64,000 nt of DNA, taken from assembly GCA_020080175.1 (NCBI GenBank), contig JAGHQL010000116.1, forward strand, positions 1-64,000. Reading direction: 5' to 3'. This document shows, one piece after another, positions 8,656 to 21,359 of this stretch. The notes beneath the pieces are model-generated. The model did no database searches. It had not been told where the DNA came from and saw only the letters and a list, made by a program, of their open reading frames with translations. The translations under genes were made by a program, and so were the position numbers. The DNA comes from Glutinoglossum americanum. Its lineage: Eukaryota; Ascomycota; Geoglossomycetes; Geoglossales; Geoglossaceae. How positions within the stretch are numbered: position 1 is the stretch's first letter; each line of letters opens with the position of its first letter.

Positions 8656-10461
8656 TTATCCTGCAGCAGCCACGACGGGAGTTATTTCGGGAAGGTCAGG
8701 CACAATACCTGACGCTGGAGGAGTGTCCTCAGAAGTTGCGTTGTCGCCTTCCACCGGCTTGGGCGTCTCCTCTGTCACTGAGGCCTTTTCTTCCTCTTGG
8801 TGGACTATCAAATTTTCGTCTCCATTGGCAGTGGCAGAAACATCTTCTTGCTCTATATCTTTAGAGTTGTTGGCTTTGGTCTCCTCCGTCTTGCAAGGTT
8901 CGCCTTCCTTAACCTCTCCTTGGGCCGTACCTTCGCCGCCACTGCTCTTCGTCGGGCCTTTGATGGTGCTCTTGGCCTTCCTCACTACCTTTGTATCTCC
9001 TTTCTCGGGGTGTTTATCTTGGGGGTTGTCATGTACTTTTTCCTGCAACTTATCGTGCGTCTTGCTCGCCGAACTCGCCGTCGGTCGCATCATCCTAGCC
9101 AAAAATCCCTCGTCCGGAGCGGCAGCGATCCCACTAAGTGATTTTCTACGAATGGATGCATCGCGTGAATGTGGCCGCTCCGGCAGCGAAGGTCGTGAGG
9201 GCTGGCGGCGGACGCTGGCGGTGGTTGTAGGGCGGGTGGGGGTGGGCTTGCTGGTCTTATGAATCGTCGAGGGCTGACGACGAAGGGTGCTGCTTTCACG
9301 GCTATGGGGACGAGATGACGGGTTACTGGAGGTCTTAGCAGCCGAAGACGCGGTCGGTGCGATGATTGAGGTTGGGAGGCGGGCTGGCCGGGTCGGAGAT
9401 TTGGGGTTCGCTTTGCTCTTTGGAGATGACTGTACGGCTGACCTTGGGGGGGCAGTTGATGAAGAGCTGCCAATTGGAACGCGCCTACTAGAAGTAGCAG
9501 AAGACGCACTACCTGTTGGAGGGCCCATGGAAGCTTTGCTGGGCTTCTTGATCGGCACTTTAGTCGGTTCTGTGGTCGGGGCTGGCGGGGCCCTAGGTCT
9601 CGTAGTTGCTGCGGTTGAATGGAATGGTGTGTTGGGGGTGGTGGGGGTCCTGGGGAGCCTGGCTGGCGGCCTTGATGCTTGAGTTTGAGTATGGGTTGAA
9701 GCTTTGGATGTGGGTTTTGTGGCTGATGCATCCTTGGAGATGGAAATTGGGGCTGGCGAAGGGCGGGAGACGTTCTCTCTCGGCTTCGTTGCTGCTGCGG
9801 AACTTGTAGGTACGCTCCTCTCCTTGCCTTTTTCACTGCTGCTTTTCAGGGGAGCTGGAGCTTTGCCTTTGGCCGGCATCTTTGCCTTTGCCTTTTCTGA
9901 GGGCTTGGGTGTGTCCGGGAGCGGGATTTCCGCGGCAGACAGAGCAGCAGCAGCTCCCTTTGGTTCACCGCTCGGGTTGGGTGGCTGTTCATTCGCAGCT
10001 GCACTATCAGCCACAACCGCCTTTCCTTTAGGACCCGCCTGCAACACAGCGACAGGCTTTTGAACTTCACCAAATGAAGTTGGTTTTTCCAGGCGGTCAA
10101 CCATAGTCTCGCTGGTCATGTTGTTACCCCCCTGTGAACCAGTCTTCCCGTTTACCAATGCTCCAGAGCTACCTTCTGCCGATTTGTCCTTGTTGGCTGT
10201 CCCAATTTTCATGTCCGCCTTCCCTTCGACCCCACCATCGCCGTTTATCCTCTTCAGCAGTCCGCTTCGTTCCACGGCAACGAAGCTTGTCCGAACAGTC
10301 GATAGCGGCCTAGCTGAGCTGTTGCTCGCAACACTCTCGCTAGCAGGCGAGCGGCCACGAGGAGGCGGTGACGTGGAGTCCTCTGCGTTACTGCTGCCAG
10401 TCTCGAACATAGCCCGAAGATTGCGCACGCCGCTGCTCGAAGAGCGCGCGTTAGAGGCCAT
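8656..10461 (-). CDS. Ser/Pro/Ala/Lys-rich disordered protein, fungal conserved
   Basis: Single exon of 601 codons starting at the ATG in AAAATGGCC. The N-terminus SSGVRNLRAMFE...SPPPRGRSPASES...RPLSTVRTSFVAVERSG is compact and, as I recall, shared by homologues across Pezizomycotina, where automated annotation often says mucin-like. The middle (about residues 150-420) is almost entirely S, P, T, A, K and R, with many short SP/TP sites suited to proline-directed kinases. A second conserved-looking block near residues 450-475 reads DEGFLARMMRPTASSASKTHDKL. The C-terminus becomes acidic. No signal peptide or membrane segment. The composition fits an intrinsically disordered protein, perhaps cytoskeletal or nuclear; I do not know its function. 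Confidence 0.75.
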   Translation of the reverse strand: MASNARSSSSGVRNLRAMFETGSSNAEDSTSPPPRGRSPASESVASNSSARPLSTVRTSFVAVERSGLLKRINGDGGVEGKADMKIGTANKDKSAEGSSGALVNGKTGSQGGNNMTSETMVDRLEKPTSFGEVQKPVAVLQAGPKGKAVVADSAAANEQPPNPSGEPKGAAAALSAAEIPLPDTPKPSEKAKAKMPAKGKAPAPLKSSSEKGKERSVPTSSAAATKPRENVSRPSPAPISISKDASATKPTSKASTHTQTQASRPPARLPRTPTTPNTPFHSTAATTRPRAPPAPTTEPTKVPIKKPSKASMGPPTGSASSATSSRRVPIGSSSSTAPPRSAVQSSPKSKANPKSPTRPARLPTSIIAPTASSAAKTSSNPSSRPHSRESSTLRRQPSTIHKTSKPTPTRPTTTASVRRQPSRPSLPERPHSRDASIRRKSLSGIAAAPDEGFLARMMRPTASSASKTHDKLQEKVHDNPQDKHPEKGDTKVVRKAKSTIKGPTKSSGGEGTAQGEVKEGEPCKTEETKANNSKDIEQEDVSATANGDENLIVHQEEEKASVTEETPKPVEGDNATSEDTPPASGIVPDLPEITPVVAAAG

Positions 10462-10680
10462 TTTTATTTTTTATTCTCTTGTACGAGCAGAGCAATAGAT
10501 AACTGCTCACTGGACTAGAGAATTCCGGGTTGTTGGCGACGTATTTCGCACTGGAAACGGAAGCGGGAAGGCTTTGCGGAGTCAGGGTCAAATAAAAGGA
10601 CTGAGCGGACGGTGAACGTGTAACAGACGAACACGCCGCGGTAGCCTAGTAGTTAATGTCAGTTGTTGTTGTTACCGTCA

Positions 10681-10723
10681 GTACTGTTGGTGCTGTTGGT
10701 GCTGTTGGCGCTGTTGGTACTGC
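10681..10723. repeat. Minisatellite of 9-bp unit CTGTTGGTG
   Basis: About four to five imperfect copies, just upstream of the minus-strand gene ending at 10461, so in its promoter or 5' UTR. Confidence 0.8.
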
Positions 10724-10981
10724 TATGATGGAAGAATGTAGCCCTATAGCAGTTCCTAGAATGTTCACGAAAGAGGAACAACAATTCTTCTAGAAGGTAG
10801 CAGCGGGGCGGCTGGCGGGGATGTTGGGTTTACTGGAATTTAGGCGTGGTTGCTGTGGCAGGAAAACGGAAAAGGGGCTTGGGTCACGACCCCAAACACG
10901 TGTTTCGACGCGTTGTGCCGCAACTGGCTTTTTCTCCAACGACCTGTAGCCTAACCACCACCTATGTATGTACGGCATGCT

Positions 10982-11020
10982 TATACATGCATACACACAT
11001 ACGCACATACATACATACAT
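10982..11020. repeat. Imperfect TACA repeat
   Basis: Short tetranucleotide run with CACA/CGCA variants. Confidence 0.75.
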
Positions 11021-11345
11021 TGGACTTTTCTTTGCCACTGTATTATTAAAAATACACCTTGACACATCCGATAGAGCTGCCACCTGCAGGAGTCCCTTCG
11101 GGGTTGCCGTCGAGAGACTCGAGCCGTCAGGTTTATCAGATCGGGGTGGAATTTTTGACGAGAGATTTATTAATAAAGCTGGCCGCTGTGACAGAAAGCC
11201 CCACCCACTTATGGGATAACGATTATCCAACAAATGAAACCCGGAAAGAGAACGTCTGATGTATGGTGACCTAATGACCGTGAAAAGAGGAATATTACTA
11301 GTCTACCTTTTAAGTAGCCATAACAAATCGACTGCGTTATCTTAT

Positions 11346-14300
11346 CTATGCCTCCATACCGTCATATTCTTCGTCAAACACTCCGATCCCGCTATCATAC
11401 CTCCGCCTCCCACTTAGCTTCTCGGGCTGCTCCTGCGCAAACTTCACTATTGAGTTTGGGGTTAGCGGTGATAGTCCAGCATGCTGCTTGTCGTCCACAC
11501 CACTCCCCACTCCGTTGCTGGGTAATTGGAGATCCCTTGGCTTGGTGTTCCTGAGATACTCATTACCCATATCTCCCATGAGCGCCAATGCCCGCATCAT
11601 CTCAGCCTGCATACCCTCGACGGTTGAGGTGCCCTTCTCCACTTCTTCGGCTAGGCGTGCTTCAAGTGTTGCCTTGGAGGCCGTAAGATTTTTTATGGAA
11701 ACTTGCGCGTTAGCCAATGTGTTCTGTAGAGTCTCAATCTGATGTCGCATCTCTAAGAGTAACGAGTCACGATTACTTAGGTCGTCCCGATGCCGGTCGC
11801 TGAGTGCTTTCTTTTCGCACTCCAGTCTCCGAATTGACTGCTCATTCTCGTTTACTTTTGTGCACATCTCGGCCTGTACCGCTTCAATATCGCGGATATG
11901 ACTGTCGACTTCTTCGGTGAGACGGGCCTCCAAAGAGGTTTTGGAAGTGGTGAGGGAAGAGATGGAAGCTCGAGCTTCAGACAGCGTGGTATGTAAACCT
12001 TCGTTTTGCTCCCGGAGCTCTAGGATCTGCCCGTCTCTGCCGCTGATATCATCGAGATACCTCGAATCCAATTCACGAATTCTACTCTCCAGCTTTTGGA
12101 CGACCTCTTCCTTCTCGGCCATGGTAATACGCATACCAGCTTGCAGAGTCTCCAGAGCGTGGATGCTGCGTTTTACCTCCTCAGTAAGGCGGACCTCGAG
12201 AGCGGTCTTGCAAGCTGTGAGATCGGCAATAGAAGTCTGGGCTTCGGTCAATCTACTCTGCGCGTTCTCCATTTGGTATTGAAGTTCGACCATATGTTCA
12301 TCGCGCTTGTTCAGATCGCGCCGGGACTTCTCGTCGAGCTCGCGGTACTCATTTTCTAGTCTTCGAACCTCATCATCTCTTTCTCCCTTAGTAATGCGCA
12401 ACTCAGCGTTGACCTCTTCCAAGCGACCCATAGCAGCGACGACCCTCGCCTCTAACTCGGCAATGAGTGCGCTCTTCCCTTCGGCGTCATCCTTCATGCT
12501 TTGCCTCCGTGCTGTCTCCTCTGACACTTGTCCTTCGAGGTCATGCACCGCCTCATCCATCTCTCCCTGCAATTTCGCAATTGCCGTTTGGTGCTCGTCG
12601 TCTAGGTTCCCGATAAGGGTCTCCAAGCTTTTCACCTCGTTTCGGTAGCCATCGAGTGCACGTTGTAGCTTTCCTAATGAACGATCTTTCTCATCGAGAT
12701 CGGTTTCAAGCTCGCCAATTTTCATCTCTGCATCCTTCAACTGCCCACTTACGCCATCAAGCTCAGAACGAAGCACAAGTTCCTTTTGGACCCGGCCCTT
12801 GAGAGCTCCTTCCCCGTCTCTGACTTCCTTCATCAATGACCGGACACGCTCTACCAGCATACTTAATAGTTTGGCGTTTTCGAAGCCGTCAACATTCTCG
12901 CCAGGGCTCATGTACTCTAGTTCTAGTCTCGCCTGCCGGAATTGGTGACGAATTGTGTTCAACATATCTTCTACTCCCTCTCCTTCGAACCCTAAAAGAG
13001 AGATATCTGAAGAGAGGGCGTGAAGCGCCGCCCGGGCGTCACCCGATCTGGATTGCTCAAAGACAAGTTGTGTGAGCACTGTATCGAGTGCAGCATCCAG
13101 GCTTGCTTGATCAGATCGTGGACTATTTTCCGGGAGGAAGCGGTGGAGTTTTGAAAGGAGACGTTGGCGGTCTTCCTCGCTGCGTCCAAGAAGACGATTA
13201 AGAGAGTCGAGGTTTGCCTGAAGATCCTCGATCTGCTGACGTAGCTCTGCGCGTACTTTGTCGGGAAGTGCGGTCTGAGTTTCCGCTTCGGTCGCCTCGT
13301 ATCTAGGAGCCGTCGCTAATGACATTCCGGTAGGAGCTAACGATGAGTCGCGTTGCTGGGGCCCGGCCAGAGCACTGCTCATAGTGTCGTTACTGAAATC
13401 ATCTTGTGTTATCATCATGAAGTCGTCGTCGTCGTCGTCATATTCGCCCACTCCCCCAATCATGGCGCTTGATCCCGCAGTCTGTTCCTTGTGGGATTCG
13501 AGCTCCTCTCGGAGCCGCCCAATTTCTTGCTTCAAATCACTTACAGTCTGGTCCCGGTTGACATCTTGTGACTCAGTTGGCATCACGTCAATAGCCAGTT
13601 GTCTCGTAATTTCGATTTCTTCGAGTAGTTCACCGAGCTGTTTATCCTTTGCCTCAAGTCGCTCTTTCAGCCTTCTCTCGGCGCTTCTCTGCTGTTTCGC
13701 AGCCACCCTCTTCTCTGTTTCAATTTCATTGACTTCTGCACTTAACTTGTTTCTCCACAGGACTCGCTGGACGCGGGGATCGAGAACTTGTCGGAGAGAT
13801 GCAAACTGTACTTCCCCTGAAAGCGGCTTCGGTGGGTCAACACCAGACGTAGAAGCTGCCGGCAATCTCGCCGGAAGCGAGCGACGGCGTCTTGGTGTCT
13901 TCGACGATTTTCGAGTAGAGGATGCACTCAAAGTCGCGATATGAACCTCTGGTCTAATGGAACAGCGACCGACTGCCGGCGTCAAACCAGTAGAAGCAAT
14001 CGCGGGTCCAGGGTCGGAGAAACGAACTCGCTTTTTTGGCTTTCTGGGAGTAGAGGTAGGGGTTACCGTAACCTTCGCTGAATCCTCATTTTGGGAGATT
14101 TCAATCGTGTCGCTAGTGCCCTCCTCAGTAGCCGGCATCGAGTGACCCACGCTGCTTCGTCTCTTACGTCGAACAGCCAGGGGCCTTTCATCGACCTCCA
14201 TGTCTTGGCCACTGCTGCCGGTATCGGTTTCTATCATTTGGACGACTGTAGCGTACATCTCAATACTGCGACCATTTCCGTTGAATCCTGACGTTAGCTG

Positions 14301-14673
14301 GTCAGAGCCAGCGTGGGTTCCGGACACTAGGTCTTGAAGTTTGACGGTCGTCTTATATTTCCGGCCAACCTTTGCGATGTAGTTGGCGAAGATCAGTTCA
14401 TCGAACACCTTGTTAGAAGTTAGTTATGAAATAAGCCGAAGCTGTGGGCGAACTTACGCATCTGATCTTGGCTGTAGATAAGGCCGAGTCCTGAGAGTAT
14501 TCCGGGTTGTCCTGTACTTCCTTTACTATGTTGATAGGTCAGTATCCTATCCTGGAGTGCATGCGGAGTGGCTAAGTAGAACATCTCATACCCAGCTGCT
14601 TAATAAAAAATGGCTCCTGTGATAATGCATCTAGAGCTGCTATCACAGGCAGCTTCTGGGAGGCTGTAGACAT
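11346..14673 (-). CDS. Large coiled-coil protein with RVxF-like PP1 docking motif
   Basis: Three exons, 14592-14673, 14458-14525 and 11346-14408, about 1070 residues. Introns are 66 and 49 nt; the second has a CATAACTAAC branch. The N-terminus (PVIAALDALSQEPFFIKQL, NPEYSQDSALSTAKIRCVFDELIFANYIAKVGRKYK) forms a small globular-looking domain that I cannot name. A Ser/Thr/Arg-rich linker follows, with RRKRRSS and, near residue 176, KKRVRFSDPG, which fits the RVxF docking motif for protein phosphatase 1. From about residue 270 almost to the end the protein is heptad-rich coiled coil. It includes near-repeats of about 100 residues: LxxLEARLTEEV appears three to four times with related flanks. The form suggests a spindle-pole, kinetochore or septal scaffold, but this is inference from architecture only. 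Confidence 0.75.
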
Positions 14674-15172
14674 GTCGGTTGCCGGATATTTTGATCGAAA
14701 TGGTGCTGGGTTAGTAGAAAAGCGTAGAAAATCGGAGAAAATAGCGCCCTCGAAGTTTGTTGTGGGTTGGACAGATACAAAACGGTTGAAAGTTATACAC
14801 GCACTTTATGCAACGCCTATCGATGGTGGCAAGACCCGGCACCTTTCCTAATTCGAGAGTGGGTAAACAAAACAGGTTGTGTAACAGGGAGCACGGGAAA
14901 ATTCGACCCGCGGTGCTCCGCCAAGACCAATCAGCGCGTTGTATGATTGGACATGACGTCTTGCTTAAACTGCGACGGCGTATGTTAGGGAAATGGAAGT
15001 GGCTTGCCAGTTACTGGCTGAGCGTTGACCGGGTGATGAAGTCATTCACACGCGTCGACGCGTACATGCACGTGAACGCGCGATATGAAAATCTAAGTGG
15101 TCGATTACTTAATCAAGCATCATCGGGCGTATACGATGCCCCACCTCCTCCCTCGGCTTCTCTCTGCCTAAC
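14674..15172. other. Divergent promoter region, coiled-coil gene / F-box gene
   Basis: About 500 bp between divergent starts. No further gene seen. Confidence 0.5.
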
Positions 15173-16516
15173 ATGGCTCGCACCAGATCACCTCTCCTTG
15201 CACTGCCGACTGAGCTCCTTCAGCGTATCCTCTCCTGTCTTTCACCAGAATCGCTTGCCAGTGTCTCAGGCACCTGTCGCCAACTATATAACCATACAGA
15301 GAGCGACTTTCTGTGGCGCAATATCATTCGAGAAAACTCTCCAGGCATTCTACTGGAATCGCCGTTTCCATGCCGCTCCTTCAAGGAACTTTTCGTCGCG
15401 CACTACCCACATTGGTTTCTGCCTAGGCATAAGGTATGGTTTAGTGATGACACCGCGAGCGGCAAGCTTATTATTGCACGATATGATCCTCGTAGAGGAT
15501 GTATTGAAGCCTATCGTCTAGTTGCGGAACACGCCAGGTCTGAGCCTGAGCATTGGGAGCATGACCAGGAAGTGGATGTGCTGCCTTTCGATCCTCACCT
15601 GCAACTGCACCTCGATAAGCCGATCATAAAGCTGGATCCTACTGCTGTTCACTCTAAGCATTCGAAGAGGTTCTTGTCCGAAATACCGTTGCCCACCGTG
15701 AATGGATCCGTTCACTCTACGTTCTTCCTTACCCAGCACCTGGGGTCCGCCCTGTGGGCTACCGCCATGGACCTCTGGCCTCCGCTTGTCATCCCTGCGT
15801 TGCAACGAGTTTCCAATAGCTACAACGTCGCATGGTCCTTACCTAAGGACCTCACTCAAGCGAGCGATCAAGCCTTTAGAATCCGGCAATGGATGGAGTT
15901 TGCATCGGATGCTAGAATGGGCGAGTCTATCGAGACATATAGTACGTTAATGTCGGAGCTGTGGACACCAACCCAGCAGAAGCCTTGGCGAGGGATATGG
16001 GTGGGCGATTACTTAAGACATGGATGTGAATTTTTACTTCTACGCCAGCCTGATACTGTAAGTCCGGCATCTGCTGTGAACGAACGTGAGGGCGGAAGTG
16101 GACACAGTAGCCGCGGGCAAACTCATGATATATACGAGGGCCGGCTGGAAGCAATAAAGTTGACAGGTGATCCGTATGTGCCGCGAGGTGAATATTCGTG
16201 GATTGCAGAAGATATTGGTAGTGGCGGGCTTTTACGAGTCGCAGAGGAGGAGGAATTTCGAGGGGCCAGAATCGTGAGAAGCAAAGCGCACATTGCCGGA
16301 GAAGGATTCATCGATGGTGAGCCTTCTCCTGATCAATCGTCACATGCAAGTAAGCCATGCAACTAACCGAGGGGTCGGTGGCGGCGTGCAGATGGGTTTA
16401 CCCCGGCACAGTTGATAATGATATCTCACAATAGGCTGGCGCATTACTGGGAGAGCCTTGGACGGATCACTTTCCTTATGCGGGTAGACATTGAGCAATT
16501 CCTACGTGCGGGCTGA
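15173..16516 (+). CDS. F-box protein, SCF ubiquitin ligase substrate adaptor type
   Basis: Two exons, 15173-16316 and 16392-16516, about 422 residues, joined by a 75-nt intron (GTGAGC...GTGCAG, CTAAC inside). The F-box is at residues 7-50: LLALPTELLQRILSCLSPESLASVSGTCRQLYNHTESDFLWRNI in outline, with LPxELLxxILSxL as the Skp1-binding core. The C-terminal part holds GIWVGDYLRHGCEFLLL, RLEAIKLTGDPYVPRGEYSW and, across the intron, GFTPAQLIMISHNRLAHYWE. This layout is shared by a family of fungal F-box proteins with a beta-rich C-terminal domain. Reading past the 5' splice site instead would end after PDQSSHASKPCN and lose the conserved tail, which supports the intron. Substrate unknown. Confidence 0.88.
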
Positions 16517-17009
16517 ATGAATTATGAAGGTCAATCGCAACGACGAGCACTTCAATAGATCTATGGTGCCTGAATGTCCGCGCGTCTTGGCTTGACATGC
16601 GGCACACGTTCGTATCGCATATCGTATGCTGATTGGGGGCGGAGTTGTGACTTGCCGGTGGCAGAACGTGCAGGACTCGCATGACCTGCAGGGAGAAAGT
16701 TGGAGCCCGAATTACGAATCACCCTAGCCTGATGAAGCACTACTCGAGCTACAGCAGTTAAAACGGTCCAGCAAGGACGTGGCGATGACAAGCTTTTTCT
16801 TCGGTTATCCGACCGAATCGTCACCCCAGCCACCCAGTACAGTTGAAGGGGGATATCGCGCCCCAGGAGGCGCTTAGCATGTGCAGAGCAATATACTTGT
16901 TGAAATCTTTCTTGCCTCGAGAACAATCCTATCCATTGCCTTAATCGCTCGCTTTCGCTCCACAAGTAAATAAAATCTCACGACCCAATTCTTCATCCGA
17001 CCACCCATC
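16517..17009. other. Tandem intergenic region upstream of DUF1769 gene
   Basis: About 490 bp with no gene seen; 3' flank of the F-box gene and promoter of the next. Confidence 0.5.
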
Positions 17010-18226
17010 ATGGCTGCAGGAAAATACTATCTCCAAGTCACAGCTGGTCCATCTTACGACCGTGCAACACATAAACTAGTCAATGTTAATTCTCCCTCAC
17101 CGTTCTTTATTTCGCAGCCTCACGCAGATATCAATCTCTCTGTAAAAATCCGAGGATATCGAGGTAGGTTCCCCTTGAAAATTTACCATGCACAAGTTCT
17201 TTGCCAACAGTGGAAAATAGGCAACTCAAGAACTAATTTTCCTCCCCAGGTCTCCCCGAAGGCTCACCATCTACAAGCCCCTACTTCTCTCATCCAAACC
17301 ACCTCAACGACCAATACTCTATCTCCTTTGCCCTTCTCCCAAAAACTCCCATCCGCGGCGACCAACTCGTCTTCGGCAATGACTTCGATAATCCAATCCG
17401 CGATCGTCTCCCACCAGGCTTCAACACGGGCCTCAAAATTGTGAAATGGTTCATCGATCCTGGTCTTGACGGGGATGTCTACTCCGACACCCCTTACCTG
17501 TACGGGCCTGCGCTAAGTAGCCTGAACGTATTGCGGGTAGGGGAGAGAGCCGACCAGCTACCGGTGTGGAGGGACAAGACAGAGATTTTGGAGGAAGGAG
17601 GGGATAGAGGCGAGGCGGTGCCTGCGGAACCGATGAGGAGGATGAGGTATTTTTTGGAGGATGAGGCTAGAAAAGGATGGATTTTTGAGGAAGGAAGGAT
17701 TTACGAGGGTGATTTTTTTAACGGGTACCTGGATTTTAATGGTAAGTTTAATTTATTCAGCTGGGTTGGTGGCATGGAGCTCATTGCGACTTATTCTTTC
17801 ACTGCGCATTCACTTATTGTTTCTCATGCTATTAGAACTCACCCTCCGCCTACCAGGCTTCACGTTGCCAGTCCTCAATTACCTCAATGGCCGACTGAAA
17901 ACCCTCCGGTAGGCATCTCTTCGCCCATCCGCACACCTATACTCCCTCTCTCTTTTCTTCTACCTTCTAGTCGCATGCTAACTCCCCCAAGCCCCCACAA
18001 ACTTAGATACGTGCTCAAGAACCGGGAGTCCGGACTCGTGTACTTTGTCGTCGTATTTACGCTACTGAGAAAGGATGGCAGGGATGGCGGGGATGAAGGC
18101 GCAACCGGGAGCGAGAGCTATGAGGAAGTGGTGGTAGGAGTGGAGGCGGAAAAGGTCGGGAACATGAATCTGAACGATCGACAAGCACGAGACATGTTTG
18201 TGCCGAAGGAAGATGATTTGGATTGA
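17010..18226 (+). CDS. DUF1769 (UPF0590) family protein
   Basis: Four exons, 17010-17163, 17250-17741, 17836-17908 and 18007-18226, about 312 residues. YYLQVTAGPSYDRATHKLVNVNS, NLSVKIRGYRGLP, TSPYFSHPNHLNDQYSISF, LVFGNDFDNPIRDRLPPGFN, WFIDPGLDGDVYSDTPYLYGPALSS and LRYVLKNRESGLVYFVVVFTLL are all hallmarks of DUF1769, a family found through fungi (for example fission yeast C409.17c). For the last intron I chose the acceptor ACTTAG at 18006 over TTCTAG at about 17974, because the CTAACT branch site lies between them and the result LKTLRYVLKNR fits the family. No catalytic residues are established. The acidic/Gly-rich linker between LLRKDG and YEEVVVGVEAEKV is variable. Confidence 0.88.
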
Positions 18227-18631
18227 GGGATTGAGCTGGGAGTGAGTTTCGTTGTTCTATAATGAAGTGCGAACCTGAACGGAGGAATCTGAGTGACGGA
18301 TACACGGCTGACTAACGGATATTTCAAGGTCTAAAAACCAGGGGGGGTGGAGTTTCTATACAGAAGTAGGAGTTGATTTTGGATTAAGGGGATAGGTGGG
18401 ATGCTAATACTAGATTTTTAAATACAATTAGATTGAGAAATATATGTATAGATCCCCTTTGTATAACTCTCACTACTCTATTCTAGATTGCGTTCTTATC
18501 CAACATTTCCATGATCATAGCTTCCTCCTAAAGGATACCTGGTTCCTGGTAAAAGCGGCAGTAGATCTCCCACCCAGGTTTTCTTTACCGATCGAATCGA
18601 CCCACTTCACATTCTTCAAGAGTTTGATACA
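18227..18631. other. Intergenic region upstream of LYS12
   Basis: About 400 bp, AT-rich near 18360-18450. No gene seen. Confidence 0.5.
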
Positions 18632-19925
<1,294 letters not shown>

Positions 19926-21359
19926 ATGGTGATACATAGGGGATAGCGTCCGCCCCCATATATATATACCCACAATAACCGAGATATTGTCAAATGCCCA
20001 AAAGGGAATATCACTCCGGACCCCGTGATGTTTCCCGAGGAATCACCAGATTTAACCACTTCGTAGTTATATCACCATCCCCAGTTCTTGGCAGGTGTAA
20101 CTCATCCGACAAAACCATAGAGGGACCACGCAGAACGCATACAACCCAGCCCCACACCCACATCGAAATCTCCCAAAAAAGCAGCTCGGCGTTTCGACTA
20201 GGAAATTATCCACCTAACCACCCCCTTTATCACACTTGCAGCACCCAGACATTTGCTTAATCATCACTCAATCACCTCCAGCAAAGACGGGCATATGTAA
20301 AAACAAAAAACAACCTCAATTCAACACCCCCCCCCCCAATAAAAAAAAAAAAGGCCATCTCCATCCCCCCAAAACCCCCCCCCCCCCCCCCTTCCACTCC
20401 TCCTTTCCCACACCGCCACTCCGCAGAAAACCCACCCCCCCTCTCCCCGGGCCCAAAAAAGAAACAAAAAAACTCAAATCTTGAAACTTCTGTGCCACTT
20501 CCGCTAGGTGCGGCGTGGGGTCAAATACGCCGCACTCTTACCACCACATGAACCAGGGGGGGGGGGGAGGGAAAAACGTTAAAAAAAGGGCCTCTTTCCT
20601 CCGCTCTTCCTTTTTTTCTTCGTTTTTTCGTGAGTATATATATAAACCCGGTCTTTGTTCTTATAACGTCTCTCAGCAGCCCCCCCCCCCCCTTCGAAAA
20701 AAAAGGTGGAAAAGAAAGGGAAGAGGAAAAATAAAATAAAATTAATGAATGGATATCTCTGGGATATCTATTCGACATTCGATAGACAGACCATCCCCGA
20801 ATCTGGCCGGTGACGACAGTAGAGTACAGTGTATAGCTTTTTATATAGCAACCGGGGGGAGGGGTTTGTGTTATATTCTCTCTTTGTTCGTGTGAACGAG
20901 TCTTTCTTTCTAACTTTGATGCTCTGTAGACCAGGAAAAAAAAAAAAAAACGCCTCGAGTGATTCTCGTGGAAGAAAAGAAAAACGAACGAATCAAGGAC
21001 AAAATGCCGCCGCCCATCCGTCACCGCCCACCGCCTGCCGCTGCCGCCAGGACTGGTATTTGCAAGACTTCAAAAAGAAAAATTCGAGCGCAGCCGTCGA
21101 CGAGGGAAGGGACGACGAAAACACGAACTATAACGATGCATTCTGCTTGCTAAATCGACGATAGCCACCCTTCCGTACGTACGTTAAAGGAGAAAGCAAA
21201 AGAAATGCGCTCGAATTCGTCGAAGTCCGATAACATTAAACAGAAATCGAATGCTAAATGATGAAAACCTGACTACGGGCCCTCCGCCCGCCAAATACAC
21301 CTCAATTTGGAACCTCAGCCTAGCTGATACTTATGGTGGAAGAAAAGGTTGAACCCCCC
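19926..21359. other. Convergent 3' spacer, homopolymer-rich
   Basis: 1.4 kb between the convergent ends of LYS12 and the bZIP gene. Contains C and A homopolymers (20327-20352, 20371-20390, 20680-20705, 20935-20950). No gene seen; the open frames are low complexity. Confidence 0.5.

Larger units (their letters stand above)
10462..11345. other. Promoter of the disordered-protein gene and 3' flank of the coiled-coil gene
   Basis: Tandem minus-strand genes flank this 0.9-kb stretch. It holds a GTTGGTGCT-type minisatellite (10681-10723) and a TACA repeat (10982-11020). No further gene seen. Confidence 0.5.

Noticed and set aside
9090-9836. 248-codon shadow frame within the Ser/Pro-rich gene
   Set aside because: Frame-shifted reading of biased sequence; the 601-codon frame carries the conserved blocks.
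20515-21164. Several overlapping frames 3' of LYS12
   Set aside because: Composed of homopolymer translations, no recognisable domain, no splice chain.
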